Counted from the stretch's first letter, positions 23,820 through 36,469 are shown. The stretch is DNA of 64,000 nt from Microbulbifer agarilyticus (GCF_020171345.1 NZ_JAIUZM010000003.1:62001-126000), one strand, 5' to 3'. The notes: generated by a model from the letters alone, not told the origin. Made by a program: numbers and translations.

Positions 23820-24416
23820 TTACTGAATACGGTGGGGCGCGTGTCGTTCTAAGCCTAACTCCACGATGGTGAGTACGTCATTGTCCAGTGACAGGCGAGT
23901 TTGTGAGGTGTAATCGGGGCGGAACTGGGCGATTCGAGCGTCCTGCCGAATCTCGGCGATTACGGCATTGATCACCATAAAATGGCAGAACACGAGCGTC
24001 GTCTCTACTGGTCCGGAAGTCTGAGCTGGGCGAGATTCGATCGACTTGAGTGCGCTAATGATACCGTTGCGCCACACATGTTGTGCAACCGTCAAATCGT
24101 TCCAGTTGGAATTAATAAACGCCTGAATCCAGTCGCCGCGTTGCGCAAGGGAAACCCCCTCGGGTGATGGAATTTCTATCACATCATTGAGCTGTTCAAG
24201 AGGCTTTTGCCAGAGGCTGGCTATGGGTTCTGCGGTCTGACGCGCACGTGACTTGGGGCTACTCATTAGTCTTACCCCTTGCCCACCCGGATATAGAACA
24301 TTCAGATGACCCGCGAGTTGTTGCGCTTGTTGGTGCCCAAGGGCTGTTAACCCGGGGTCGTCATCGGTGGGTGACTTGGCTGCTTCGCCGTGGCGGATCA
24401 GGACAATTTCGTGCAA
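23820..24416 (-). CDS. Histidine phosphatase family protein (SixA-like)
   Basis: 198 residues. The catalytic RHG motif is in EIVLIRHGEAAKSP at the N-terminus; the second Arg is in SSPKSRARQTAEPI; the second His is in LVFCHFMVINAVI. The short alpha/beta fold and GHQQAQQLAGHL segment resemble SixA and phosphoglycerate-mutase-like phosphatases. Its substrate is unknown: phosphohistidine proteins or small phosphate esters are both possible. It converges on pepN (28-base gap) and follows the carboxylesterase gene on the minus strand with a 105-base gap. Confidence 0.85.
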   Translation of the reverse strand: MHEIVLIRHGEAAKSPTDDDPGLTALGHQQAQQLAGHLNVLYPGGQGVRLMSSPKSRARQTAEPIASLWQKPLEQLNDVIEIPSPEGVSLAQRGDWIQAFINSNWNDLTVAQHVWRNGIISALKSIESRPAQTSGPVETTLVFCHFMVINAVIAEIRQDARIAQFRPDYTSQTRLSLDNDVLTIVELGLERHAPHRIQ

Positions 24417-24521
24417 ATTCGGCTACTCCAGTCTGCGCTCTGTGGGCAAATTCTACCTGTATTTGATGCTGCTCGCAGTTCCGCCGCACACTGGGCCCCT
24501 ATCGCGAATGGCGCTCAGCGC

Positions 24522-26084
24522 TCAGAGGAATCCCCTTAACTGCTGGTCATCCATCCCTTGCCAGAGAGCTTGCAACTCGGCTAAATCAAGGTCGCGCTTG
24601 CTATGTTCGCCAAACTGCTGGGTGTGGCCCTCGTCAAATGCGGGCCAATTATCACCCGGATCCCCCGACTCGGCAAAGTTCAGCCAGGCATTTCGCATTG
24701 ATTCACTGAGGCGGTGTGGTTCGGTTTCCCCCCCATAAAAGTGGGCGAGATTCCCCGCGCCATGGGTGCCAAATACATACCCGAGCTCGGCGGCGTGGCA
24801 GGCGCCGAGTAGCGGCTGTGCAATCAAGGGTTGGGTAAAGTGGTAGTGAAAACGTTTCCCCTGATGGGCATTGAGTAGTCGCAACCCGGGCACGGTAAAT
24901 ACCATATCCGTCAGTATTAGGTTCCAGGCCCGACTCCACAGGGGCCAAGGGTCGTCATGCAGCGCTTCTGCGCGGGCGCGGTAATATTCGAGAAGCTTGG
25001 CAATCATTGGGTCTGGAATTTGTTGCTGCAAGTGGTCGCGAATTTGCTGTTCATCCAGCGTGTATGTTTCTGGACGCGCGGCGCTAAACAAATTCCACTC
25101 ATCGCTATTGCTTCCCACCATCATGGGTATGCTGGCCGCCGCAGGGCTTTGTAGCGCATCGGTGGGCGAGTGCAACAGAAATTCGCCGTCTTGCACTGGC
25201 TTGAATGGGAGGTGGCCCCACCTGGCATGCATTGCCTGACTACTAATCAGTGAGGCCTGAGCCTGCAGAAGCTCCTCTGTCGATAAGTCGCTCAGGTTGG
25301 TCTTTCCTACGCCTGCTGCGAGGGTGTTTAAATACTGTTCCGCCAGACTATTTGCGTTGTCTGTGTGGTGGAAGACGCCGGGATTGCCACTTTGTACGAT
25401 GGCTTTATGGAACAGCCTACCGCAAAGCGGCTTATCCCCTTGCGGGCATGCAGAGAACAGCGAAGAAATACTCATTGCGCCTGCGGACTCACCAAATAGA
25501 GTCACGTTTTCTGGGTCGCCTCCAAATGCAGCAATGTTTCTGTTTACCCACTCCAGCGCCGCTAGCTGATCCATCAACCCTTCATTACCGGTAGCCGGTA
25601 TATTGCTCAGATCACATAGCCGCAAGAAACCGAGAGCTCCCAAGCGGTAATTTAACGTGACGACGATGGCGCGACCGCTCGAGGCGAGGTATTTACCGTC
25701 GTATAGAGTCTGGCAGCTGGAACCGAGATAAAACGACCCGCCGTGGATCCATACCATAACGGGCAATTTGTCATGGCGTGATTCTGCCGGTGCATAGATA
25801 TTCAGGTAAAGGCAGTCTTCACAGATGGGTTCCTCGCCATTTGGGCCACGAATTTGAAAGAGCTCCGATGGATTCTGGGGTGCGGGCATGCCGTAGCAGG
25901 TTGCTTCTCTGAGGTCGCTCCATGGCTCTACTGGTTGTGGAGGCTGCCAGCGTAGTTCTCCTACTGGCGGTATGGCATAGGGGATTCCCTGGAACTGCTT
26001 CACCTGTTGGAGCGGATCAAATTTTCCCTGTATGGATCCGCAGGGCGCATCGACCAGTAGAGAGGATTTTCCGAAATTGACCAT
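24522..26084 (-). CDS. Type B carboxylesterase / lipase
   Basis: 520 residues. It has the two family signatures, EDCLYLNIYAP near residue 95 and the nucleophile elbow TLFGESAGAMS near 200, plus the oxyanion motif VMVWIHGGSFYLGSS. The acid is probably in MMVGSNSDEWNLF, and the His in CHAAELGYVFGTHG. No signal peptide is visible, so it is probably cytosolic. It hydrolyses carboxylic esters; the substrate is not evident. Promoter sequences must lie in the large gap shared with the MFS gene. Confidence 0.92.
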   Translation of the reverse strand: MVNFGKSSLLVDAPCGSIQGKFDPLQQVKQFQGIPYAIPPVGELRWQPPQPVEPWSDLREATCYGMPAPQNPSELFQIRGPNGEEPICEDCLYLNIYAPAESRHDKLPVMVWIHGGSFYLGSSCQTLYDGKYLASSGRAIVVTLNYRLGALGFLRLCDLSNIPATGNEGLMDQLAALEWVNRNIAAFGGDPENVTLFGESAGAMSISSLFSACPQGDKPLCGRLFHKAIVQSGNPGVFHHTDNANSLAEQYLNTLAAGVGKTNLSDLSTEELLQAQASLISSQAMHARWGHLPFKPVQDGEFLLHSPTDALQSPAAASIPMMVGSNSDEWNLFSAARPETYTLDEQQIRDHLQQQIPDPMIAKLLEYYRARAEALHDDPWPLWSRAWNLILTDMVFTVPGLRLLNAHQGKRFHYHFTQPLIAQPLLGACHAAELGYVFGTHGAGNLAHFYGGETEPHRLSESMRNAWLNFAESGDPGDNWPAFDEGHTQQFGEHSKRDLDLAELQALWQGMDDQQLRGFL

Positions 26085-26726
26085 TGCCGCTATGTCCCGA
26101 GCAAAGAGTGACGTTCAATAAAAACAGCGAATTTATGCGCCCAGGCAGGCAATCGTGGACCAAAGGGATTCGGGCGCAGCTGAAATGCCGGGGGTAAGTA
26201 TAGAAGCTGTCATATATGGAGGGAGTGTGACCAAACTGTTGCCAGGCGAAATCTGACGAAGACGGTTGCAACCAGTTCGTATTCGGATATGATTGAGCGC
26301 TTACTGTCTAGATATCTGTGAATCAGAATCTACACTCGTAACAAGTTTATGAATTCAGTTCTCACCAGAGTTTTCTCTATGTCGGTCAATATGAACGCAA
26401 GCAGCATGATGTGCTGGCGAAATCGCGAGCTTTTCGCGGGCTTTGCTGTGTCTGCTGTTCTAGCGCGTCTTGTTTGTGCTTGGCCGGCGTTTATGGCGAT
26501 TTCTGGTGTGCTATGTGCGAAGTCCGTATATGGCGCCTCCTCCCTGATTGTCCGTACCTGGACCATCAAGGTGTGTAAAGCGCATGGCGGCCGCAAGGTA
26601 CGTAATTTGTTAACCTGACAGTAATATCAAATTGTGCTGGAGGGTTCTTTCAAGGCCCTCCACGGAAAAACCCGGAAGGCCTTGGCCTCCGGGTTTTTTT
26701 TTGCCGTCAATTTGGGAGAAATCGGC
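26085..26726. other. Long intergenic region upstream of the MFS transporter
   Basis: About 640 bases between two divergent genes. It has short open frames on both strands (26349-26618 plus, 89 codons; 26330-26596 minus, 88 codons) with no ribosome-binding site and no recognisable protein features. I do not call either. The right end holds the attenuator-like structure listed separately. The rest shows nothing I can identify. Confidence 0.6.
26638..26702 (+). terminator. Terminator with upstream alternative hairpin (attenuator-like leader)
   Basis: CCCGGA/GGCC (26671-26681) pairs with GGCC/TCCGGG (26684-26693) and is followed by nine T residues (26694-26702): a strong plus-strand terminator. 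Directly upstream GGAGGG (26639-26644) pairs with CCCTCC (26656-26661). CAAGGCC (26651-26657) can instead pair with GGCCTTG (26678-26684) inside the terminator. The MFS start codon is only 24 bases beyond the T-run, so the terminator probably sits in its leader. Confidence 0.7.
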
Positions 26727-28073
26727 ATGGACAGGCAGTGGTGGCAATCGCTCTATGGCTTACCGCCTTTGATATGGATCGTACTCGTGGGGAGTTTCTT
26801 CGGTCGCGGTACCTACTTCATGGTGTGGCCGTTTCTCGCAGTCATGCTGCATCAACAGTTTGCGCTAAGTCCGGGAGAAATCGGCGCTTTGCTCAGCGTT
26901 TCGGCGATGTGCGCAGCAATATTGGGTTTTTATACCGGGGCATTGTCTGATCGCTTCGGCAGAAAGCTTCTGCTTCTTAGCGGCACCTTTATCAACGTTA
27001 TCGCATTTGTATTTCTTGCCTTGGCGGATAGCGTGATGGCATTTGCCGTCGCAATCACCCTGAGTGCAATTGGCCGATCCGTTTGGGAGCCGCCGGCGAT
27101 GGCGATGTTTGGGGATTTGATTTCAGATACGAAAGCGCGTGAATTGGCAATGCAGTTCCGTTATTTCCTCATTAACGTTGGCAGTGCATTGGGGCCGATC
27201 ATTGGTGTATGGATAGGGTTAAGCGGGCAGCAAACGACGTTTGGTATCACCGCGTTCAGTTACCTGAGCTTGTTTATCGCATTTGTTGTGGCTTTTCGTA
27301 TATATGGTTCTGAAAAGGCGTCCAGTCAAGGGGAAACTTCGAGCGGAAAATTTGCGGATACGCTGCGAGTTCTGGCGCAAGACAAAGTATTTTTGATCAC
27401 GATTCTGGCCAACGTCATTGCGCTCTTCATTTATGCGCACATGGATTCGAGCTTGATACAGTACTTGACCATAAATGACGCGCCAAAAGTCGTTACGCTG
27501 ATTTCGAGCATGATTCTGATCAATGCGTCGACCATCGTGTGTTTGCAGTTCCCCCTTCTGCGCCTTATGCGAGAGGTGAACGTAAATCAGCGTATTTTTA
27601 TCGGGATGATGTTGTTGGCCGTAGGGCAGGTATGGTTTGCCTTGAATCCGATCCACTGGTTTTCCGGATGGCTGGGCGCGATATTTTTGATCAGCGTTGC
27701 AGAAGCGATTCTGTTCCCAAATATGAGCGTTCAAGTAGATCGAATGGCACCTGCAAATATGCGCGGGAGCTACTTTGGTGCAACGAGTCTGTACGCCTTT
27801 GGTTGGTCCAGTGCGCCGCTAGTTGGCGGTTTGGTGATTCAATTTTTCGGTGGGCCAGTGCTTTATTGGATGACGTTTTCTCTCTGTCTGCTGGTCATGT
27901 GGATGTATTGGCGTGCAGGCGAACTGATGCGGCAACCTGTGTGGGCGAAGTATCGTAATGATTCAAAAGACGTAACATCGAAAGTCCCTCCACCCGTGTC
28001 GTCCGCAGAACAGGTAGGCGGGCAGAACTCTACGGCCAGTGGCAATGGGAGCCCAGCCCAGACTCCTGTGTAA
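26727..28073 (+). CDS. Major facilitator superfamily transporter
   Basis: 448 residues from ATG 26727, chosen because GGGAG precedes it and because upstream in-frame codons run through a terminator. Twelve membrane spans are visible, with the MFS loop 2-3 signature in GALSDRFGRKLLLLSG (residues about 72-87) and a central cytosolic loop near 205-225. The C-terminal 45 residues are hydrophilic and Ser/Gly/Pro rich. The closest general resemblance is to drug or small-molecule exporters of the MdtG/MdtH kind, but the substrate cannot be read. It is monocistronic behind an attenuator-like leader. Confidence 0.88.
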   Translation: MDRQWWQSLYGLPPLIWIVLVGSFFGRGTYFMVWPFLAVMLHQQFALSPGEIGALLSVSAMCAAILGFYTGALSDRFGRKLLLLSGTFINVIAFVFLALADSVMAFAVAITLSAIGRSVWEPPAMAMFGDLISDTKARELAMQFRYFLINVGSALGPIIGVWIGLSGQQTTFGITAFSYLSLFIAFVVAFRIYGSEKASSQGETSSGKFADTLRVLAQDKVFLITILANVIALFIYAHMDSSLIQYLTINDAPKVVTLISSMILINASTIVCLQFPLLRLMREVNVNQRIFIGMMLLAVGQVWFALNPIHWFSGWLGAIFLISVAEAILFPNMSVQVDRMAPANMRGSYFGATSLYAFGWSSAPLVGGLVIQFFGGPVLYWMTFSLCLLVMWMYWRAGELMRQPVWAKYRNDSKDVTSKVPPPVSSAEQVGGQNSTASGNGSPAQTPV

Positions 28074-28497
28074 CCAAAAACAACATCATAGGAAAACGTG
28101 AAGCGGATTCTGCAAAAGGGAGACACTTTTTATACATTGATGTTGGCGGGGCACCTCTTGAAAGATAGCGCGCCAACGTACTGTTGTTGACACATTGTTC
28201 CTCTTGCTGGCGTTACTGTTTACGGTGTGACTATTTTGTCCTGGCTAATATGTGAACTGCTTCAAGCTTGTGGAAGTAGAATCATCCAAATTAATTCGTC
28301 TAAATGATCGCTGGGTGACTATGGTTTTTTTCTTGTAAATAAACGAGAACTTGAATTCCGAGAATATGTCATCCATACCATTTAATGGCGCAGTCAAAAA
28401 GTGATCGATTGGCGCGAGGTATTGCCGCTACGGTGGTGGCTCACACGCGACATGTGTATTTCTATCGCGAGATAGGGGCAAGGAAAAGGTACGCAGG
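28074..28497. other. Intergenic region upstream of the poly(Asp-Ala) protein
   Basis: About 420 bases, AT-richer than its surroundings and without a gene. A 7-base inverted repeat (GTTGGCG 28142-28148, CGCCAAC 28171-28177) and a consensus-like TTGACA (28187-28192) without a good -10 partner are the only marks. The promoter for the repeat protein must be here. The ribosome-binding site AAGGAAAAGG lies just before ATG 28498. Confidence 0.5.
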
Positions 28498-31179
<2,682 letters not shown>

Positions 31180-31212
31180 TGGTCGTTTGTAAGCCACGTT
31201 CTACTCTGAAAT

Positions 31213-31240
31213 TACCGGGCCCAGTGCCCGGTATTTTTTT
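31213..31240 (+). terminator. Rho-independent terminator after the repeat protein
   Basis: TACCGGGC (31213-31220), loop CCAGT, GCCCGGTA (31226-31233), then seven T residues. It separates the transcript of the repeat protein from the downstream secretion and ligase operon. Confidence 0.92.
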
Positions 31241-31449
31241 GACCAGTTTTAGGGAAAAAGAGTTTCTCGCTAGGAAATACAGGGTAGGTTTTTTATTGCT
31301 TCATATAAAAGCTTTATTTGGCGCCAGTAGCATCATGCGACGCTCTATTGCTGATTTTTTGAACTAAAATTTTTGCGTAAATATCAATAAATATCTCGCC
31401 GATAGTTTTAAGGAAAAAACTGGAAGGCGGCATCAAAAAGTGAAATAAA

Positions 31450-32934
31450 GTGAAGCAGCGATACGGGCTTATCAGGCAATGGATGGCTGAATGTCATGAA
31501 TGCCGCCATTTTTTGTCTGTCTCATTTTTCCCTATCTACATGGCGGCTGTACTTATAGTAATAGCACGTGGGGAGCCCTCATTTGCCGAACAGCTAGAGG
31601 TCATTAGTCCCTCCCAGATTCAAGGGGAAGTTACCAAAGATCAATTTCACTCTGTTAGACCATTAGTCTCCACGTCTTATTCTGGCCACACACCGTTCGA
31701 GTTGAATATCACCGATGCAGTCGTTCAGGCAGTCGATTGGCATCCTGGTGTAGGACAGTCCGTGGGTGAATTGCGTCGCCAGCAGCAAAATATTCGCACT
31801 GCTCGGGCGGGTTATTTCCCCCAATTGAGTCTTGGTGTGATCGGCGGATATGATTCAGAGACCGATGGCGATGGTGACGGCCATGCGGTCCAGTTGTATG
31901 TGTCGCAGGTAATTTACGACTTTGGAAAAATATCTGGGAGTGTGGGTTCCGCCACCGCAAGTGCGCATGCGTCCCAGGCCCGTGTGCTGCTGCAAATCGA
32001 TACCGTGGCGCGGGATACGGCTCAGGCAGCGTTGGAGGTTCTTCGGTATCAGACCCTAGTACGTTCCGCAGATGCGCAGGTGGAGGGCGTCTCGAGTATC
32101 TCCGATCTGGTAAGAATGCGAAACCAGCGGGGTGCCAGTACCCGCTCAGATGTTTTGCAGGCACAGGCTCGCATCGAATCTGCGCGTGCCAACCGTCAGC
32201 AAACCCTGGCCCAGCTCAGTCGCTGGCGAGGTGTATTACAGAACCTTGTTGGTGTGCAGGAACCCATCGTATTACAACCGGGCGTGCCGGGTTCCGTTGT
32301 GAATGGATGTATGGTTGACCCGCTAAAAGTGAATACCGCACCAAGTGTGCTTGTTGCGGAGGCCGACCGATCCCAGGCCGTGGCCCAGTTAAAGGAAGCC
32401 CGTGCTCAATCTTGGCCAACATTGTCATTGGATGGTAGTGTCAACCGCTATCTCGATCAGCAGTATGTCGACTCTAACGCGCTGAATGATCATGAAAGTG
32501 CAATCTTTCTAAACCTTTCCATGCCGATCTATCAGGGCGGACGGATATTCGCCAATCGGGATGCTGCTAATTTTGCTATGCGATCAGCAGAGGCTGCAAA
32601 GGATGCCGCTCAGCTGAACGTCTCCAGAGATCTCCGAATTGCACAGAGCCAGAGCGTTGGGCTTGAGCGTAGTCTGAGTATTCTCGATACAAGGCTGCGA
32701 GCAATTGAAGAGACCCGAGATCTGTACAGGAAGCAATATTCCGCACTGGGAACTCGAACACTTGTTGAGCTGTTGAACTCAGAGGAAGAGGTGCAACAAG
32801 CGCGCGTTGAAAGAGCAAACACTCAGTATGACTTGTATCGACTCAATATCGATTGCCTGTACACCGTAGGCGAAATTCGAGAAGCCTTTGCCTTACAGGG
32901 GCGCACTATACAGGGAGTGGAAATCCTGCCATGA
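31450..32934 (+). CDS. TolC-family outer-membrane channel protein of a type I secretion system
   Basis: 494 residues from GTG 31450; ATG 31483 is an alternative start, and both retain the hydrophobic export signal at about 20-45. Two outer-membrane-efflux repeats follow. The first contains VGELRRQQQNIRTARAGYFP and VIYDFGKISG, the second SQAVAQLKEARAQSWPTLSL, MPIYQGGRIFANRD and RKQYSALGTRTLVELLNSEE. This is the pattern of TolC/LapE-like proteins, which form trimeric barrels with a periplasmic tunnel. It is the first gene of an operon and its stop overlaps the ABC exporter start (ATGA). A 210-base AT-rich leader precedes it. Confidence 0.92.
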   Translation: MKQRYGLIRQWMAECHECRHFLSVSFFPIYMAAVLIVIARGEPSFAEQLEVISPSQIQGEVTKDQFHSVRPLVSTSYSGHTPFELNITDAVVQAVDWHPGVGQSVGELRRQQQNIRTARAGYFPQLSLGVIGGYDSETDGDGDGHAVQLYVSQVIYDFGKISGSVGSATASAHASQARVLLQIDTVARDTAQAALEVLRYQTLVRSADAQVEGVSSISDLVRMRNQRGASTRSDVLQAQARIESARANRQQTLAQLSRWRGVLQNLVGVQEPIVLQPGVPGSVVNGCMVDPLKVNTAPSVLVAEADRSQAVAQLKEARAQSWPTLSLDGSVNRYLDQQYVDSNALNDHESAIFLNLSMPIYQGGRIFANRDAANFAMRSAEAAKDAAQLNVSRDLRIAQSQSVGLERSLSILDTRLRAIEETRDLYRKQYSALGTRTLVELLNSEEEVQQARVERANTQYDLYRLNIDCLYTVGEIREAFALQGRTIQGVEILP

Positions 32935-35180
32935 CAGAAATGCAGCAATCGCCAAAGTCACAGACGAATCGCAACCCTGGTCGAGAAAATACCCGTAACA
33001 ATCTCCTGGACTACCGGCCGTGGATGCGGGCAATTGTAGCCATCGCGAATCACTACCGGCTCGAGTTTTCCACCGAAAATGTGCGTATTTCCGCGCAGTG
33101 GGGAAAAGATGCCTCTGTTGAAAACATGGTGCGCAGCATGGCTCGGCAAGCCGGACTGGTCGCGAAGGTCAGTAATTTTAGTGAAGACATGCTTAGCCCC
33201 TGGCGTTTGCCAATAGTTGTTCAGTTAACAGGGGGGCAAGTCGGTGTAATCAATGCCGTTGATCGCGATCGAGTACTCTCGGTTTCATTTAGCGGTGATG
33301 CCGGTGCTGCCTCACCGATACATGCGGATAAGTTGATAGCGCATATTGCTTCTGCGGTTGTGCTGAGACCAGCGAGTAATGCACCCGACGCCAGAATCGA
33401 TGATTATATAAATCCGCACGAAAAACATTGGTTTCGGTCGATTATTTTACGGGATCTGAAGCCTTATGGTCATGTAATGCTTGCGACCACTGTGGCGAAT
33501 GTACTCGCACTAGCGGGCATATTATTTGCCAAGCAGGTCTATGACCGGGTCATCCCTGCGGAATCTACGGCAACCCTGTATGTTCTATTCAGTGGTGTAG
33601 TGGTTGCAGTTCTGTTTGATTTTATCATGCGAATTAACCGTGTCCGAGTAACGGATTTGCTGGGTAAACGGGCAGATGTTCGCGTGTCTGATCTTGTATA
33701 TGGTCACGCTGTACGTCTGCGTAACAATGCCCGTCCGAAGTCTACCGGAGCTTTTATATCGCAAATTCGAGAGCTTGAGCGTGTGCGCGAAATGGTCACC
33801 TCGACGACGATACTCGCTATCGCGGACATGCCATTTTTCTTTTTGTTTTTGTTTTTCATGTGGTACCTGGCGGGTGCGCTCGCGCTGGTTCCATTGGCTG
33901 CGCTCGTGGCACTCCTAATTCCTGGGCTACTGGCACAGCCTAAACTTGCGCGTCTCGCTGGCGAGTCGATACGTGAATCATCATTGCGAAATGCAATGTT
34001 GGTTGAAACGGTCCAGGGAATGGAAGATATCAAGGCGCTACAGGCAGAACAGCGTTTTCAACAACAGTGGAACCACTACAACGCAGTCACGGCCGAATCC
34101 AACTTACGCTTGCGTGGGTTGATTGGAAAACTCGTTACCTGGACTCACAACGTCCAGTCCTCGGTGTTCGCCTTGATCGTCCTGTTCGGTGCCCCCATGG
34201 TGATGGCCGGTGATATGACCACAGGCTCTCTGGTTGCGGCGTCCATTCTCGGATCTCGGATGATGGCGCCAATGTCTCAAATAACCCAAGTACTGAGTCG
34301 CTGGCAGCAGGCGAAGTATGCGCTGAAGGGGTTGGATCACATCATGAAGTTGCCGGTAGACCAGCCAGTGGGAGCGCACCTTGTACATATGGCGTCTATT
34401 CAGGGTAATTACCAACTACGCGATGCAGAGTTTCGATATAGCGATCAGGAAGGGCCTGCGGCATTAAAGATTGATGAATTGCAGATCAAGGCGGGCGAAA
34501 AAATTGCGGTGCTTGGCAGAAATGGCGCTGGTAAGTCGACACTCTTACAGGCGCTATCAGGCCAGCTGTTGCCGACATCGGGCGCGGTGAGCCTAGAAGG
34601 TGCGAGCCTTGAGCACATTGATCCTGCTGATGCTCGTCGCGATATCGGCCTGTTGACCCAGAATGCACAACTTTTCCACGGTACATTGCGAGAGAATGTA
34701 GTACTGGGTGCGCCAGATGCTTCTGATAGAGAGGTTTTAGCCGCGCTGGATATGTCCGGTGCGCTGGAGTTCGTGCGCAAGTTTGCCAAGGGCCTCGACC
34801 ATCTCATCTTAGAGGGAGGGCTTGGGTTATCCGGTGGGCAGCGTCAATCCTTGCTCCTGGCCCGATTATTTATCCGTAGTCCTCAGGTCATTTTGCTGGA
34901 TGAACCCACCGCGTCGCTGGATGACCTTACCGAAAAACGATTCATCGAAAAGCTCCAGCGTTGGGGGGACGGTCGTACGCTGATTCTAGCCACGCACCGG
35001 AGCAGTACCCTGCAGTTGGTCGATCGAATTCTGGTCGTTGAAAATGGACGGTTGATTATTGATGCGCCGAAGCAAGTCGCATTGGAACAGCTCGCTCAGG
35101 CAAGTGCGAAAGCAGGGCCGACTAGTAAAGGTGCACATCGGGGCGGCGAAGTAAAAGACGCGGATGAAAGAGTAAGCTAA
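32931..35180 (+). CDS. Type I secretion ABC transporter/ATPase (LapB-like)
   Basis: 749 residues from ATG 32931, which overlaps the preceding stop. Residues about 20-150 form a C39-peptidase-like domain without the catalytic Cys, as in exporters of RTX and Bap-type adhesins that keep their N-terminus. A six-helix membrane domain spans about 180-450. The ATPase domain has Walker A GRNGAGKST near 530, the signature LSGGQRQ near 632 and Walker B VILLDEPTASLD near 653. It should power export of an unfolded substrate through HlyD and TolC partners, most plausibly the repeat protein encoded just upstream. The last 30 residues are Lys/Glu-rich and hydrophilic. Confidence 0.94.
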   Translation: MTEMQQSPKSQTNRNPGRENTRNNLLDYRPWMRAIVAIANHYRLEFSTENVRISAQWGKDASVENMVRSMARQAGLVAKVSNFSEDMLSPWRLPIVVQLTGGQVGVINAVDRDRVLSVSFSGDAGAASPIHADKLIAHIASAVVLRPASNAPDARIDDYINPHEKHWFRSIILRDLKPYGHVMLATTVANVLALAGILFAKQVYDRVIPAESTATLYVLFSGVVVAVLFDFIMRINRVRVTDLLGKRADVRVSDLVYGHAVRLRNNARPKSTGAFISQIRELERVREMVTSTTILAIADMPFFFLFLFFMWYLAGALALVPLAALVALLIPGLLAQPKLARLAGESIRESSLRNAMLVETVQGMEDIKALQAEQRFQQQWNHYNAVTAESNLRLRGLIGKLVTWTHNVQSSVFALIVLFGAPMVMAGDMTTGSLVAASILGSRMMAPMSQITQVLSRWQQAKYALKGLDHIMKLPVDQPVGAHLVHMASIQGNYQLRDAEFRYSDQEGPAALKIDELQIKAGEKIAVLGRNGAGKSTLLQALSGQLLPTSGAVSLEGASLEHIDPADARRDIGLLTQNAQLFHGTLRENVVLGAPDASDREVLAALDMSGALEFVRKFAKGLDHLILEGGLGLSGGQRQSLLLARLFIRSPQVILLDEPTASLDDLTEKRFIEKLQRWGDGRTLILATHRSSTLQLVDRILVVENGRLIIDAPKQVALEQLAQASAKAGPTSKGAHRGGEVKDADERVS

Positions 35181-36469
35181 TGCCTAGTAAAAGCCAGCAA
35201 AATAGTGCGTCTGAATCTCCTCCGGAATCCGCGATTAGTCAGCCCGATCCACATACTGAACATTACAATGTGGCAATACTCGAGGCCGATTTCCACACTG
35301 CTGGCTGCCATCATAATGAAGAGGCGGATGACGTACGGCTATCTAAGTCCGGACGCATTATCTGGGTATTTTTCTTACTCATAATTTTTCTGATCGTCTG
35401 GTCATACTTTGCCAGGGTAGACGAGGTGTCAAGGGGGAGCGGAAAGGTAATTCCTACTTCCAGAGCGCAGGTGATTCAATCTCTGGAGGGGGGGATACTG
35501 GCGCGCTTGAACGTGATCGAAGGGGACATTGTCGAGCGTGGAGAAGTACTTGCGCAATTAGACCCGACCAAAATCCGCTCAAATGTCCAGGAAAGTGAAG
35601 CGCGCTTCCGGGCCGCTTTGGCCAGCGAAGCTCGCCTGAGCGCAGAGGTTAATGGCGCGGAGCTTGCGTTTCCCGCTGTGCTTGACGAGTATGAAGAGTT
35701 GCTCGTCAAGGAGCGAAAGTTATACCACACGCGCCAGAGAAGCCTGAATGATTCACTGAGCAGCCTAGGGGAGTCGCGAGATCTGGTGAAACGTGAGTTG
35801 TCGATTACTCGCTCTCTGGTGGAGTCAGGTGCGGCAAGCAATGTTGAAGTATTGCGTCTCAGTCGTCAGAAGTCTGAGTTAGATCTCAAGATAAAAGATG
35901 TACGCTCGGAATATATGGTGCGTGCGCGCGAAGAGCTTGCATCGGTGAGCGCTGAGGTTGAGGCACTGCGCTCGGTAATTGAGGGGCGTGCAGACTCGCT
36001 CACACGATTGACGCTGAAGTCGCCGGTAAGAGGCATCGTCAAGGATATCGAAATCACCACCATAGGCGGCGTCTTGCCGCCGAGCGGTCGTCTGATGGAG
36101 ATAGTACCTTTGGATGATCGGTTGCTGGTGGAAGCAAAAATTTCACCGAGGGACATCGCCTTTATCCATCCTGGCCAAGATGCGAAGGTTAAAATCACAG
36201 CGTATGACTACTCTGTCTATGGCGGTCTCGACGGCAAAGTGACCACCATCTCTCCCGATACCATTCAGGATGAAGCCCAGCCGGGCGAGTACTTCTATCG
36301 TGTTTTGATACTTACAAACGACGATGCGCTAGTGAATAGATCGGGCAAGGAATTCCCGATAGTGCCAGGTATGGTCGCTACGGTAGATGTACGCACCGGA
36401 TCAAAAACCGTGTTCGACTACCTTGTAAAACCCTTCAATCAAGCGGGCGAGGCGCTGCGCGAAAGGTGA
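35180..36469 (+). CDS. HlyD-family periplasmic adaptor of type I secretion system
   Basis: 429 residues. An acidic, His-rich cytosolic N-terminus (about 55 residues) is followed by one membrane span at 59-76 (IIWVFFLLIIFLIVWSYF). The lipoyl-like half-motifs are VIPTSRAQVIQSLEGGILAR and TLKSPVRGIVKDIEITTIGG, around a long coiled coil (about 120-280). The beta-barrel region has IVPLDDRLLVEAKISPRDIA and ends with the typical VPGMVATVDVRTGSKTVFDY. It links the inner-membrane ABC exporter to the TolC channel. The start abuts the ABC stop (TAATG), and the stop overlaps the next gene (GTGA). Confidence 0.94.
   Translation: MPSKSQQNSASESPPESAISQPDPHTEHYNVAILEADFHTAGCHHNEEADDVRLSKSGRIIWVFFLLIIFLIVWSYFARVDEVSRGSGKVIPTSRAQVIQSLEGGILARLNVIEGDIVERGEVLAQLDPTKIRSNVQESEARFRAALASEARLSAEVNGAELAFPAVLDEYEELLVKERKLYHTRQRSLNDSLSSLGESRDLVKRELSITRSLVESGAASNVEVLRLSRQKSELDLKIKDVRSEYMVRAREELASVSAEVEALRSVIEGRADSLTRLTLKSPVRGIVKDIEITTIGGVLPPSGRLMEIVPLDDRLLVEAKISPRDIAFIHPGQDAKVKITAYDYSVYGGLDGKVTTISPDTIQDEAQPGEYFYRVLILTNDDALVNRSGKEFPIVPGMVATVDVRTGSKTVFDYLVKPFNQAGEALRER

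Noticed and set aside
26349-26618. 89-codon plus-strand open frame before the MFS gene
   Set aside because: No ribosome-binding site, no homology I recognise and an overlapping antisense frame of equal length. It could still be a leader peptide.
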